Below, in pieces: positions 6,476 to 13,593 of a DNA stretch of 64,000 bases. The stretch comes from a virus, in the IMG/VR virus record IMGVR_UViG_3300031963_000065, positions 20,970-84,969 of that record. One strand, written 5' to 3'. Within the stretch, counting starts at the first letter, position 1, and each line of letters opens with the position of its first letter. The notes below the pieces were generated by a model. That model worked only from the letters and a program-made list of their open reading frames with translations, had not been told where the DNA came from and did no database searches. A program made the translations under genes and the position numbers.

Positions 6476-6728
6476 CGTTCCGAGTCGGCTTACTTGCGTC
6501 CTATTCAGTTTTTAGCACCTTTGAACAACATCCTTTCGGAGTTCTAATAGCAATCGGTCTTCTCTTCTTTGGTCTACTACATCGTCGTTTTTAACGATGT
6601 CCATTAGTTCCCACGCTGCGTCACAACTTATAGTCACAGGATATGGATTCTGTATAAGTCGTGGCGTTGAAACAGAAAGAAGTGGAACCCATGCTAAAAG
6701 CAAAAGTGCTTTAGTCATAGGATGAACG
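6476..6728 (-). ncRNA. Downstream-peptide/glutamine-II riboswitch-like element B, with an ORF in its P2 loop
   Basis: The 5' part CGTTCATCC is at 6720-6728. The 3' part, GACGCAAGT then AAGCCGACTCGGAACG, is at 6476-6500. P1 pairs CGTTC with GAACG and P2 pairs TCCTAT with ATAGGA, different bases from element A but the same pairing, which is covariation within the window. The halves are about 215 bases apart and enclose a 68-codon ORF. Element A begins three bases after element B ends. Confidence 0.55.
6512..6718 (-). CDS. 68-residue protein with signal peptide, enclosed by riboswitch-like element B
   Basis: The protein begins MTKALLLLAWVPLLSVSTPR, a good export signal. The rest has one cysteine in the middle (TISCDAAW), a charged region and a C-terminal cysteine. 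There is no SD; the ATG directly follows the 5' strand of P2. The stop lies 13 bases before the conserved 3' half. No family is recognised. Confidence 0.55.
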   Translation of the reverse strand: MTKALLLLAWVPLLSVSTPRLIQNPYPVTISCDAAWELMDIVKNDDVVDQRREDRLLLELRKDVVQRC

Positions 6729-6758
6729 TTAGGGGATTATTATACCCCTATTCATCCT
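6719..6758 (-). repeat. Nested inverted repeat around a TATAAT box before the 68-residue gene
   Basis: The outer arms AGGATGAA / TTCATCCT and inner arms TAGGGG / CCCCTA are both perfect and surround TATAATAA. The right arm is also the conserved 5' part of riboswitch-like element B and touches the ATG. The structure could be an operator, an alternative pairing for the riboswitch strand, or a cruciform. Confidence 0.6.
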
Positions 6759-6812
6759 ATATAGGTCTTATATGTGTGAAAACAGTAACATAAGATACTA
6801 AATGGTATCTAT

Positions 6813-6853
6813 ATTATACTAAAAAGCGTGAAGATTTGTGAAAACCCTCACGC
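6813..6853 (-). promoter_or_regulatory. Terminator overlapping a sigma-70-type promoter
   Basis: GCGTGA / TCACGC with a T5 tail ends the operon at 6894. Its 16-base loop contains TTCACA, which lies 18 bp before TATAAT (6813-6818). This promoter would transcribe the riboswitch-like region. Confidence 0.55.
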
Positions 6854-6893
6854 AAGAAAATTTTGCCGGAAAAATTATTAGCGATATTGGAAA

Positions 6894-7154
6894 CTACTTT
6901 CGCTTTTTCTTTTCAGGCACATTATAACCCCATGACTTTGGATTGACTGTACCTTGAGTCCAATCCATTCGTCTTACATCACGATACTTATCCCAATAGT
7001 GGTCAAAGATATCAGAGCGAAGACCTTGAACTACATCAAACTTTTCTTCATCATTATCACCATAAGATACTAGATAAGAATCTCTTGGAAGACTCTTATC
7101 GTCAGCAAAAGAAGGATCACAATTTATGTGAATAATATTGATACCCTTTCCCAT
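6894..7154 (-). CDS. Conserved cyanophage protein, unknown function
   Basis: This 86-residue protein starts MGKGINIIHINCDPSFADDK and ends in a basic PEKKKRK tail, with a D-x-Y-W-D-K-Y-R-D-V segment between. The start directly follows the stop of the DUF6433-like gene (TGATATG), so the two are translated together. It may be a small nucleic-acid-associated protein given its basic tail, but there is no motif to prove this. Confidence 0.68.
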   Translation of the reverse strand: MGKGINIIHINCDPSFADDKSLPRDSYLVSYGDNDEEKFDVVQGLRSDIFDHYWDKYRDVRRMDWTQGTVNPKSWGYNVPEKKKRK

Positions 7155-7155
7155 A

Positions 7156-7770
7156 TCAAGAACGATTGCCCCACTGAATATCGGGGAATGCTTCAGCAAC
7201 ATCATCCTGAGTAAGATTGTATTTGTCGGTTAGTTTTTTATCTTTTACAAGACAAATAATCTCTGCTTCAAGTGGGTGTAAACCTTGGAGAAGATTGATA
7301 AACATACTTTCTCTACGAATGCTGTTCATACTATCATTACCACCTTTCACAAAGAAATAAAAGTTCTTCGCCTCTTTACGAATAGTAGTTCTAGCCTGCT
7401 GATCAGTCACTCCCATTGAGAATGAACCAGTCTCATACATTCTACGTGTCTCTTGACTGATTTTGGTAGAAAGTGTACCAGAGTTTACAGTTTGTTCATC
7501 ATAAGAGGAATATGGAACTTCCCCTGGTGGAAGAACACTTACAACACTCTCATCAAAGTTCCAAATGAGGATGATCTTAAGAGACATATCCTCATATTTT
7601 TTCAGAACTTCGACTTTTTTTGCTTTGGTTTTTTGTTTCGATACTAGATCAAGAACCTCAAAAACCAGTGGATTATTAGGGAGTTCTAGTGAGGTAGAAA
7701 CCTTAACAGTCCTTGGTTTTGTATTGGTAGTGTTACTCGTCGTCTTCTTCGTCGTTGATTTCGTAGTCAT
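7156..7770 (-). CDS. DUF6433-like conserved cyanophage protein
   Basis: The 204-residue protein has a T/K-rich N-terminal 30 residues followed by a conserved domain: FEVLDLVSKQKTKAKKVEVL, LIWNFDESVVSVLPPGEVPY, GGNDSMNSIRRESMFINLLQ and LHPLEAEIICLVKDKKL. These phrases are typical of a protein found in most T4-like cyanophages and named, as I recall, DUF6433. The function is unknown. Its start overlaps the upstream membrane-protein gene by 38 bases. Confidence 0.78.
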   Translation of the reverse strand: MTTKSTTKKTTSNTTNTKPRTVKVSTSLELPNNPLVFEVLDLVSKQKTKAKKVEVLKKYEDMSLKIILIWNFDESVVSVLPPGEVPYSSYDEQTVNSGTLSTKISQETRRMYETGSFSMGVTDQQARTTIRKEAKNFYFFVKGGNDSMNSIRRESMFINLLQGLHPLEAEIICLVKDKKLTDKYNLTQDDVAEAFPDIQWGNRS

Positions 7771-7963
7771 GATAGTTTTCAAAGTTAAATGCAATCACCT
7801 CATCTGGAATCAGGTTACCCTGGTTATCGAACATTTCGGGGTGAGGTCTTGGAATCTCCCGATAGTTCATCATATATTCTCTTGCTACCCAACCACCTAT
7901 AAGTCCCACAATAAGAAACAATACGGTCATGAATGAACCAAAAACTAGACTAACTGCTAACAT
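7733..7963 (-). CDS. Small membrane protein
   Basis: The 76-residue protein has one N-terminal transmembrane helix (VFGSFMTVLFLIVGLIGGWV) and an acidic cytoplasmic-type tail ending NDEEDDE. A GAGG lies about ten bases before the ATG. It is the first gene after the three-hairpin leader and its late promoter. Confidence 0.7.
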   Translation of the reverse strand: MLAVSLVFGSFMTVLFLIVGLIGGWVAREYMMNYREIPRPHPEMFDNQGNLIPDEVIAFNFENYHDYEINDEEDDE

Positions 7964-7971
7964 TTCTTTTG

Positions 7972-8137
7972 CCTCGGGAAACTACTATTCTTTTCCTTGA
8001 CTTAAAGGAAAATTCAAAATAGATGGTAACTTCCCGATTCAGAAAGCAAACCATCTTTTCGAAGATGATATGGAATGGTTGCGTTTGCTTTCTCTTACCT
8101 CCATTAAGCAGTAAATCAACGCCACGGTTTACGTGAC
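7972..8137 (-). ncRNA. Three consecutive hairpins, candidate structured RNA or leader
   Basis: There is no convincing gene between glutaredoxin and the membrane protein, but there are three stems. GTCACG / CGTGGC is at 8121-8137. AGAAAGCAAAC / GTTTGCTTTCT (11 bp, 8041-8093) encloses a second perfect stem CATCTT / AAGATG. TCGGGAA / TTCCCGA (7974-8037) encloses CTATT / AATAG and TTTTCCTT / AAGGAAAA in nested order. None has a T tail, so they are not simple terminators. A late promoter lies just upstream. Confidence 0.55.
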
Positions 8138-8146
8138 TCTTGTTTT

Positions 8147-8154
8147 TATTTATG
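8147..8154 (-). promoter_or_regulatory. Late promoter (CATAAATA)
   Basis: CATAAATA directly follows the glutaredoxin stop codon and would start transcripts a few bases before the first of the three hairpins. Confidence 0.55.
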
Positions 8155-8397
8155 TTATGACTTGATGACTTGTTGTTCTTTGAGGAATCTGATTGTGTCA
8201 ACGGAACCTCCTAGCTTTTTATCATCACAAATAACCTGAGGGAAGGTAGAACCTTCACCAAATTCAGAATAGAATTCTTCTCTAGTAAAGTCCTCACTAA
8301 GAGTATACACGACAAACTGAGTGTTTGTCAACTCTAAGACTTTTTTTACTTTGTCGCAATATGGACAACCTTCTTTTGAGTAAACTGTAAAATTCAT
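8155..8397 (-). CDS. nrdC: Glutaredoxin
   Basis: This 80-residue thioredoxin-fold protein has the active site CPYC at residues 11-14, the cis-proline in TFPQV and the GG-S motif (KLGGSVDTI) that binds glutathione. In T4-like phages it reduces ribonucleotide reductase, which fits with nrdB at the end of the window. It follows the oxygenase-like gene after two bases. Confidence 0.93.
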   Translation of the reverse strand: MNFTVYSKEGCPYCDKVKKVLELTNTQFVVYTLSEDFTREEFYSEFGEGSTFPQVICDDKKLGGSVDTIRFLKEQQVIKS

Positions 8398-8399
8398 TT

Positions 8400-9032
8400 T
8401 TAGTCGAAAAAGAAAATGTGAAAGAGTCGTGAATCTTCTTTGGTTTGACCAAAGTATTTTGATGCTGCGTGAATATTTTGAGCGTCAAAGATGAATAGTC
8501 TATTGAAGACATTACCAATAGAGTCAACTAACTCAAACTTGGTTTCATCGTAAAAACCACCAGCAAATACATCATCCGTAAAGTTGGGGTCACCAGTTCT
8601 CCTAGCACCATTCTTACTAGCGTAAAGAGAAGTTCCTGTACAATAAGGAGCATCTGGGTTGAGATATATCATAGCAGCCCAGGTTTGACCATCGTGATGA
8701 TAGACAAGGGCATCTTGTGAGGTACAGTATTGAAAACGACCACACATTCCATGAGACTCCCATTCACGGATTTTGATACCCATGATTTTTTCAAATGCTT
8801 CTTTTGTTCCAGGAACGAAGTATTGTTCTTTTGAACGACTTCCTTTGAAATAATTTAAATCTTCAGAAAACTCTTGCTGAAGAGCAAATTCTCTTACAGC
8901 ATATGGGTTAGCATAAAAATTATCAACAACCCATATAGTTTTCTGCGACTGTCTATTTATTGATGAGACTGGAAGGTATTTCATATCAATTGCATAAGTT
9001 TTCACATACGATTTGATGAAGCGATTTTCCAT
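8400..9032 (-). CDS. 2OG-Fe(II) oxygenase-like protein (DUF6445-like)
   Basis: In this 210-residue protein H-x-D (YHHDGQTWAAMIYL) and a distal H followed by R (NIHAASKYFG...SRLFHIFF) match the iron-binding layout of 2-oxoglutarate dioxygenases. The opening VVDNFYANPYAVREFAL is typical of the group I know as DUF6445. The substrate is unknown; location beside UDP-galactopyranose mutase and glycosyltransferases suggests modification of a sugar or surface protein. The ATG at 9032 is preferred over a GTG two codons earlier. It overlaps the upstream glycosyltransferase by 47 bases. Confidence 0.6.
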   Translation of the reverse strand: MENRFIKSYVKTYAIDMKYLPVSSINRQSQKTIWVVDNFYANPYAVREFALQQEFSEDLNYFKGSRSKEQYFVPGTKEAFEKIMGIKIREWESHGMCGRFQYCTSQDALVYHHDGQTWAAMIYLNPDAPYCTGTSLYASKNGARRTGDPNFTDDVFAGGFYDETKFELVDSIGNVFNRLFIFDAQNIHAASKYFGQTKEDSRLFHIFFFD

Positions 9033-10101
9033 AATCACCGGTATCTATATAATAGTTACTATTGACAAGGAAGTGATATGTGGGAAAAGGATTAACTCTG
9101 CTCGGATCAATCAATCTTTCCGTCTGCATCTTCATCATCTGATAATCACCTAAAGTTCTGTAGCACTCAGATAATCCCACAAGATGTTCATTTCTTGGTG
9201 GACACCATTCTTCTGCACGAATATAGCAGTCAATTGCTTTTTCAAAATTATTGCAAGTTCGATTCAAGTCTCCCATAGCACATAAAGTAAAATATGCCAT
9301 CTCATCAATACCAGTTACATATCCAAGTTGATGATAATTAAATCGATAATTCAGATACTCTTCATAATAAAATAAAGCACGACGTGCCATCTCCTGATTA
9401 TGCGTTTCACCTAAAGGATAAGTACCATAAGCAGCATCATTATAACTTTTAGCAATATACCAGAAGTGATAAACATCCTCTAGCATTGTGTTGTTGGAAA
9501 TGTGTTGGTTCTCAAGTTCAACAGCATCAGTAAAGAACTTAGTTGGATTTACCCAAGTCCGACCATCGTTAATAATGATGTGTCTAAATCCTCTTGCCAG
9601 ACTTATTCTTGGAAACTCTTCTCCCGTTGGAACACATCCAGGTTTCAGAATACACTCGTGCCTCTTGTCGTGCCTAAACCTCCAGGGAATTTTTGTATTC
9701 CATAGACGGCAACGATACCAAATACAATTATCAGACTGTGCCGTAACATCCCAGGCATCAATTGAAGTATCTTCTAAAACACTCCAATCAAAGTCATCAT
9801 CAACGTGTAGTTGTTCATCAGCATCAATTCTGAATAACCAGTCACAACCGTGGTCAGTCTCTGTACATTTCTGAACCAAGTCATCACTATTCCAACCAGG
9901 ATAGTGCCATTCTACATTGTAGGTAAATCCAGGAATACCTTTTTGTTGAAAAAAGTCTTCAACCATCTGTTGAGTGCGGTCGTTACCATTACACTGGATA
10001 ATCCAATAGTCAATGTGCTTATAACAAGAATTAAGCATTCTCTCAACGACGTGCTCCTCATTTCCAAGCATTACATTGAGACATAGTTTAGTTTTCTTCA
10101 T
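8986..10101 (-). CDS. Family 2 glycosyltransferase with helical-repeat C-terminus
   Basis: The 371-residue protein has a GT-A fold N-terminal half: LCLNVMLGNEEHVVERMLNS opening, and the metal-binding WLFRIDADEQL near residue 90. The C-terminal half looks like tetratricopeptide-type helices (NFEKAIDCYIRAEEWCPPRN). Such proteins transfer a sugar from a nucleotide donor to a glycan or protein. Its start overlaps the UGM stop by ATGA. Confidence 0.82.
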   Translation of the reverse strand: MKKTKLCLNVMLGNEEHVVERMLNSCYKHIDYWIIQCNGNDRTQQMVEDFFQQKGIPGFTYNVEWHYPGWNSDDLVQKCTETDHGCDWLFRIDADEQLHVDDDFDWSVLEDTSIDAWDVTAQSDNCIWYRCRLWNTKIPWRFRHDKRHECILKPGCVPTGEEFPRISLARGFRHIIINDGRTWVNPTKFFTDAVELENQHISNNTMLEDVYHFWYIAKSYNDAAYGTYPLGETHNQEMARRALFYYEEYLNYRFNYHQLGYVTGIDEMAYFTLCAMGDLNRTCNNFEKAIDCYIRAEEWCPPRNEHLVGLSECYRTLGDYQMMKMQTERLIDPSRVNPFPTYHFLVNSNYYIDTGDYGKSLHQIVCENLCN

Positions 10102-11123
10102 GGCGTTAAAATAGAATCAGATAGTCCAAGTTTCTTCAGTTTTTTAGCAGTCTTGATGATGGTTTCATCAATCGTCAGATATTCATAAGTAGCAGTTCTT
10201 CCAGTGAATACTGTGTTCTTTTCTGCCTGCATCAGAGGTTCATACAGTCTGAACTGACTGAGATACTCACCAAATATCATTGGATAATATGGATTGTTCA
10301 CACCATCAACGTGAGGAACAGGATACTCTCTTGTGACAATTGTTGTTTCTACATCCTGTTTATACCAGTAGGAATGGTCAATTGCACGGTTCCATCCATT
10401 CTCTTTATTACATTCATTCAGTTGAATATAAAGAGTTTTAGGGCAATAGACGTGTTCAAAATTCAAAGAGCGATAAGTTAATTCGCCAAACTGATAATCA
10501 AAGTAATTATCAACCTTACCAGTATAAACCAACAGGTCACACTTGTCTTTCAGTTTTCTCCACTCATCTCTGGGTGTATCCAAATGAACGGGGATACCAT
10601 CCAGAATGTTTTCAAACATCCGAACAAATCCATACTTAGGAAGACCCTGATACTTGTTATTCACAAAGTAAGTTTCTTCACCAGGATTTCTTACTGCTAG
10701 TCGTGCAAGAATACTCTGAGGAAGTTCCTCAAAGGGAGTATTCCACATCTTTTCAGAATAATCCCTGAAGACTAAATCAATAATTTCTTCATCAGAAAGT
10801 CGTCGTCCAATAATTCTATCAGACGTATCATTATAAGGAATGGGGATTTTACCCAGTTTAGTATTTGCCCAGACCTTGACTGAGAAATCATTAAACTCCG
10901 AAAACTGATGCAACCAGTTCCAGACTTTCTCACTATTAGTATGAATTGCGTGTGGACCATGTGCATGGACAATACAACGGGTCTTTTCATCAATATAGTC
11001 GTAGCAATTACCAGAAATATAAGATCTAGTTTCAAATACTTCTACATCCCACCCATTATCTTTTAAAATTCTAGCGGCAGTTGAACCTGCTGTTCCTGCG
11101 CCGATTACATATGCAAGTGCCAT
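10098..11123 (-). CDS. glf: UDP-galactopyranose mutase
   Basis: This flavoenzyme converts UDP-galactopyranose to UDP-galactofuranose for surface glycans. The FAD-binding GAGTAGSTAARIL opens the protein. HAHGPHAIHTN (around residue 53) and RDYSEKMWNTPFEELP are the family signatures, and the catalytic arginine region near TIVTREYPVPHV is present. At 341 residues it is slightly shorter than the usual 365-400. It is a rare gene in phages and implies that galactofuranose is wanted in the glycan built by neighbouring transferases. Confidence 0.88.
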   Translation of the reverse strand: MALAYVIGAGTAGSTAARILKDNGWDVEVFETRSYISGNCYDYIDEKTRCIVHAHGPHAIHTNSEKVWNWLHQFSEFNDFSVKVWANTKLGKIPIPYNDTSDRIIGRRLSDEEIIDLVFRDYSEKMWNTPFEELPQSILARLAVRNPGEETYFVNNKYQGLPKYGFVRMFENILDGIPVHLDTPRDEWRKLKDKCDLLVYTGKVDNYFDYQFGELTYRSLNFEHVYCPKTLYIQLNECNKENGWNRAIDHSYWYKQDVETTIVTREYPVPHVDGVNNPYYPMIFGEYLSQFRLYEPLMQAEKNTVFTGRTATYEYLTIDETIIKTAKKLKKLGLSDSILTP

Positions 11124-11128
11124 AAAAA

Positions 11129-12361
11129 TTAAATTGCAAGAATTCCAGGGAAACGTTCTTCATCCTTAATTGCTGTCAACCAAGCAGTGACAACAGGAAT
11201 ATGTGGTGCCATTTCCCAAGTATTTAACCGATACGTTTGAAAGCGAATATCATAGTTTCTAATGAAGTTTGCTAGCTGTTTGTTGGTATAATACCAGAAA
11301 CTATGTTCATTCCAGAAGCTAACGTGAGTTGGGTCTTGGAATGCACCCCTACCATCAGTAGAAGGAACCTCAATCATTGCCCAACCACCGTGTGCAAGGA
11401 CCCGATGAATTTCTCTCATTGACTTAACAGGGTCTCTCAGGTGCTCTAGAACATGACTTGCATTCAAAACACCAACACTATTATCAGGAAGTGGGATGCC
11501 ATCATTCAGGTCACAAGTAATATCAGCACCCTCCTGGTCAATGGTTACATAACCAGGACGAGGATAAAGTCCACCACCAATATCAACTTTCAGAAGTCCA
11601 CGGTCTTCTGCATCTTTCTCTGCAAGTTGATATCCATACTCATAATAAAGGTCTACGGTCTTAGTTTGAATTTGAGCATTTCTTTCTAGGTAAGTATTGT
11701 CACCATAAACCCTATAGATGTAAAGAGGTTTTTGAATATGATACATCTTCGTATTCAGATAGGTTCTTATCATCAACTCGTGGTCATCACATATACTTAA
11801 TTGAACATTATGCCCACCGATTGATTGATAAACACTCCTTCTCCAAGATCTAACATGGTCAGGAGAATACCAGATGAATGATAATGCCTGACTAGTTGGA
11901 CGCCAAGAGTTCATCACATAACGGTCTTTACCACGAAAATTGTAGAAGTAGTAAGACCAACCATGCTGCTCATTATAAGGAACAAAGTTATCATCATACA
12001 CAGCAACATCACTGTACACAAAACCAACACTCTCGTCTTGGTATGCCTTGTTAAGTTCTTCCAGACAGTCTGGTGTGATCATATCATCATGGTCAACTTC
12101 CACAAGGACATCACCAGAACCAAGATGGAATGCCTTGCTCTTGTGAAACCCAACGTTAGGATTATTTTCATTACACTCGTAGATCTTTACCCTCCCATCA
12201 TTCTCAATTTCTGGAGAGAGTTTGCTACGGTTAAACTTACCATTCAACCACAAAATCCACTCCCAGTTCTCATAAGTCTGAGCACACAGACTTTCGTAGA
12301 GTTCTTGAAGGTAGGGAGTGTTCTTGTGGGATGGCGAAATAATGCTGAACTTATAATCCAT
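11129..12361 (-). CDS. Glycosyltransferase family 2 fused to class I methyltransferase
   Basis: Residues 1-230 are a GT-A domain (FSIISPSHKNTPYLQELYES, then VLVEVDHDDMITPDCLEE with the D-x-D metal site). Residues 250-400 are an S-adenosylmethionine methyltransferase of the Methyltransf_11 type (NDGIPLPDNSVGVLNASHVL, HLRDPVKSMREIHRVLAHGG). The fusion suggests that one sugar is added and methylated, or that two steps are held together. A consensus promoter lies 24 bases upstream, making this the first gene of the operon through glf and the GT2 to glutaredoxin. Confidence 0.82.
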   Translation of the reverse strand: MDYKFSIISPSHKNTPYLQELYESLCAQTYENWEWILWLNGKFNRSKLSPEIENDGRVKIYECNENNPNVGFHKSKAFHLGSGDVLVEVDHDDMITPDCLEELNKAYQDESVGFVYSDVAVYDDNFVPYNEQHGWSYYFYNFRGKDRYVMNSWRPTSQALSFIWYSPDHVRSWRRSVYQSIGGHNVQLSICDDHELMIRTYLNTKMYHIQKPLYIYRVYGDNTYLERNAQIQTKTVDLYYEYGYQLAEKDAEDRGLLKVDIGGGLYPRPGYVTIDQEGADITCDLNDGIPLPDNSVGVLNASHVLEHLRDPVKSMREIHRVLAHGGWAMIEVPSTDGRGAFQDPTHVSFWNEHSFWYYTNKQLANFIRNYDIRFQTYRLNTWEMAPHIPVVTAWLTAIKDEERFPGILAI

Positions 12362-12384
12362 TCAAGTAAAGGTGATATAGAAGT

Positions 12385-12413
12385 ATTATACCTTATGTAG
12401 TTGGTTCAGTCAA
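12385..12413 (-). promoter_or_regulatory. Sigma-70 promoter of the glf operon
   Basis: TTGACT and TATAAT are 17 bp apart, 24 bases before the GT2-methyltransferase ATG. The -35 box and most of the spacer lie inside the 3' end of the short ORF at 12393. Confidence 0.75.
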
Positions 12414-12710
12414 ACTATTTTTTGAAATTTTTGAAACTACTTTTTTTAACTGATCATTCACTAGATATGGTAGTTCAGTTCCCCTCATGTTCTGAATATA
12501 AATTTTTCTACCATCAATATATTTTTTACCATTATCTGGTTTGTAAAGACCACCCACTAAAGTTATAGGTAGTTTTTCTATCTCACAATTAACCGCATCT
12601 AAATCACAATAAAAATTATCAAGTATACTAATATCAGTCAAACCATAATTTATGGTTGTGACATTCAACTTCTCACTTAACTTAAAAACATCATTATCAA
12701 AAAATATCAT
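12393..12710 (-). pseudogene. Probable truncated copy of a DUF6445-like oxygenase
   Basis: The 105 residues align in layout with the N-terminal third of the oxygenase-like protein at 8400: ISILDNFYCDLDAVNCEIEK against IWVVDNFYANPYAVREFALQ, then a G-R-K/S-K segment. The H-x-D and distal histidine region is missing; the frame ends NSLTEPTT inside the promoter of the next gene. It may be a gene remnant, or a small independent protein. Confidence 0.5.
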
Positions 12711-12711
12711 A

Positions 12712-13227
12712 TTAATCTGGTTTAGTTGGCCAATTCTCGTGATTTAAATCATTAACCATTGGTTTTGGATCACTAATAATAACTGGGAGATCTCGCAATA
12801 TCTGACGATATGTTGCCCACTCATCTTTCTTTTCTTCTGTTAGTGGGGAATCTGGAGATTGAGTCCAATCACATCTAGATAAAAGACTATCTCTTATATT
12901 TCTAAATTCTTTCCAGTAATTTCTTGCTGCTTCCAATGCCAATTCTTCTAAAATTTTTTTCTCCTCATTCTCTTTATTTAATGCCTCAAGTTCAGTATCA
13001 ATTCTTTCCTTTTCATTATTAAAATCCAAAACTGCCTGTTCAAAAATACCCAACTCCTCAATTCTTTTATTGGGAGATCCATCAATATACTCAATCTCAC
13101 CCCAGGTATCATACCATTGAACAGCATGAATATTTGACGGAATCCAAGAAAAATCCTGTTCAATATTACGATAAAACTCATTATCAATTCCAATTGTTTT
13201 ATCACTTGGAATAAGTGTAATTCTCAT
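12712..13227 (-). CDS. Tail-fibre assembly chaperone
   Basis: The 171-residue protein has an acidic coiled-coil middle (ERIDTELEALNKENEEKKIL) and the signature RDSLLSRCDWTQSPDSPLTE then WATYRQILRDLP near its end. This signature is typical of the Phage_tail_APC group that helps assemble tail fibres. It is two genes downstream of the collar/collagen fibre, a usual place for such a chaperone. Confidence 0.8.
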   Translation of the reverse strand: MRITLIPSDKTIGIDNEFYRNIEQDFSWIPSNIHAVQWYDTWGEIEYIDGSPNKRIEELGIFEQAVLDFNNEKERIDTELEALNKENEEKKILEELALEAARNYWKEFRNIRDSLLSRCDWTQSPDSPLTEEKKDEWATYRQILRDLPVIISDPKPMVNDLNHENWPTKPD

Positions 13228-13568
13228 TCTTCTTTACCTTCTTCTAAGATATTTATAGGTTGATTGAGTGGTGTAATTTGTGCAGGAATAATTTGTTGCT
13301 TAAGTGCTTCTTTATAAAGTTCTTGGTTTTGATAGTTTGCTCGCACAACTTCATTCCTAAAACTCTCTACTGCTGCTCCAGTCTGATTTGATTTTTGTGC
13401 TATTTCAACTGCCATAAAAGGCATCCAAGTTACTGCACACCCCCACTCATCAACTGGTTCTCCTGTGTTTGGATTAGTACCTCTCATCTGAGTGTACCAT
13501 GAACACTTAAGACCAATGCAGTCTTTCTTAATAAGTGGACAAAAGTTTCCTGGTTTAATTTTAGCCAT
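13224..13568 (-). CDS. Cysteine-containing conserved phage protein
   Basis: In this 114-residue protein four cysteines lie in the first 45 residues (NFCPLIKKDCIGLKCSWYTQ, then WGCAVTWMPFM), possibly binding a metal or an Fe-S cluster. The remainder is helical. The gene overlaps the chaperone start by ATGA and follows the fibre gene, so a role in fibre assembly is possible. I do not recognise a named family. Confidence 0.65.
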   Translation of the reverse strand: MAKIKPGNFCPLIKKDCIGLKCSWYTQMRGTNPNTGEPVDEWGCAVTWMPFMAVEIAQKSNQTGAAVESFRNEVVRANYQNQELYKEALKQQIIPAQITPLNQPINILEEGKEE

Positions 13569-13593
13569 ATCTAAAAATTATATTATATCAGTA

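Noticed and set aside
6135-6515. Plus-strand frame of 126 codons
   Set aside because: Opposite to overlapping minus-strand microgenes with SD signals and to the riboswitch-like elements.
8039-8104. 21-codon ORF MEVRESKRNHSISSSKRWFAF region
   Set aside because: Short, without SD, and overlapping the 11-bp stem.
7950-8201. 83-codon minus frame between glutaredoxin and the membrane protein
   Set aside because: It is basic, has no SD and follows the hairpin arms; stems are a better explanation. Homology could still change this.
8298-8329. TTGACA and TATACT 18 bp apart inside glutaredoxin
   Set aside because: It lies in coding sequence of a conserved gene; it may work but there is no supporting structure.
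8952-8960. AATAAATA-like box inside the oxygenase-like gene
   Set aside because: Within conserved coding sequence and without a gene start nearby.
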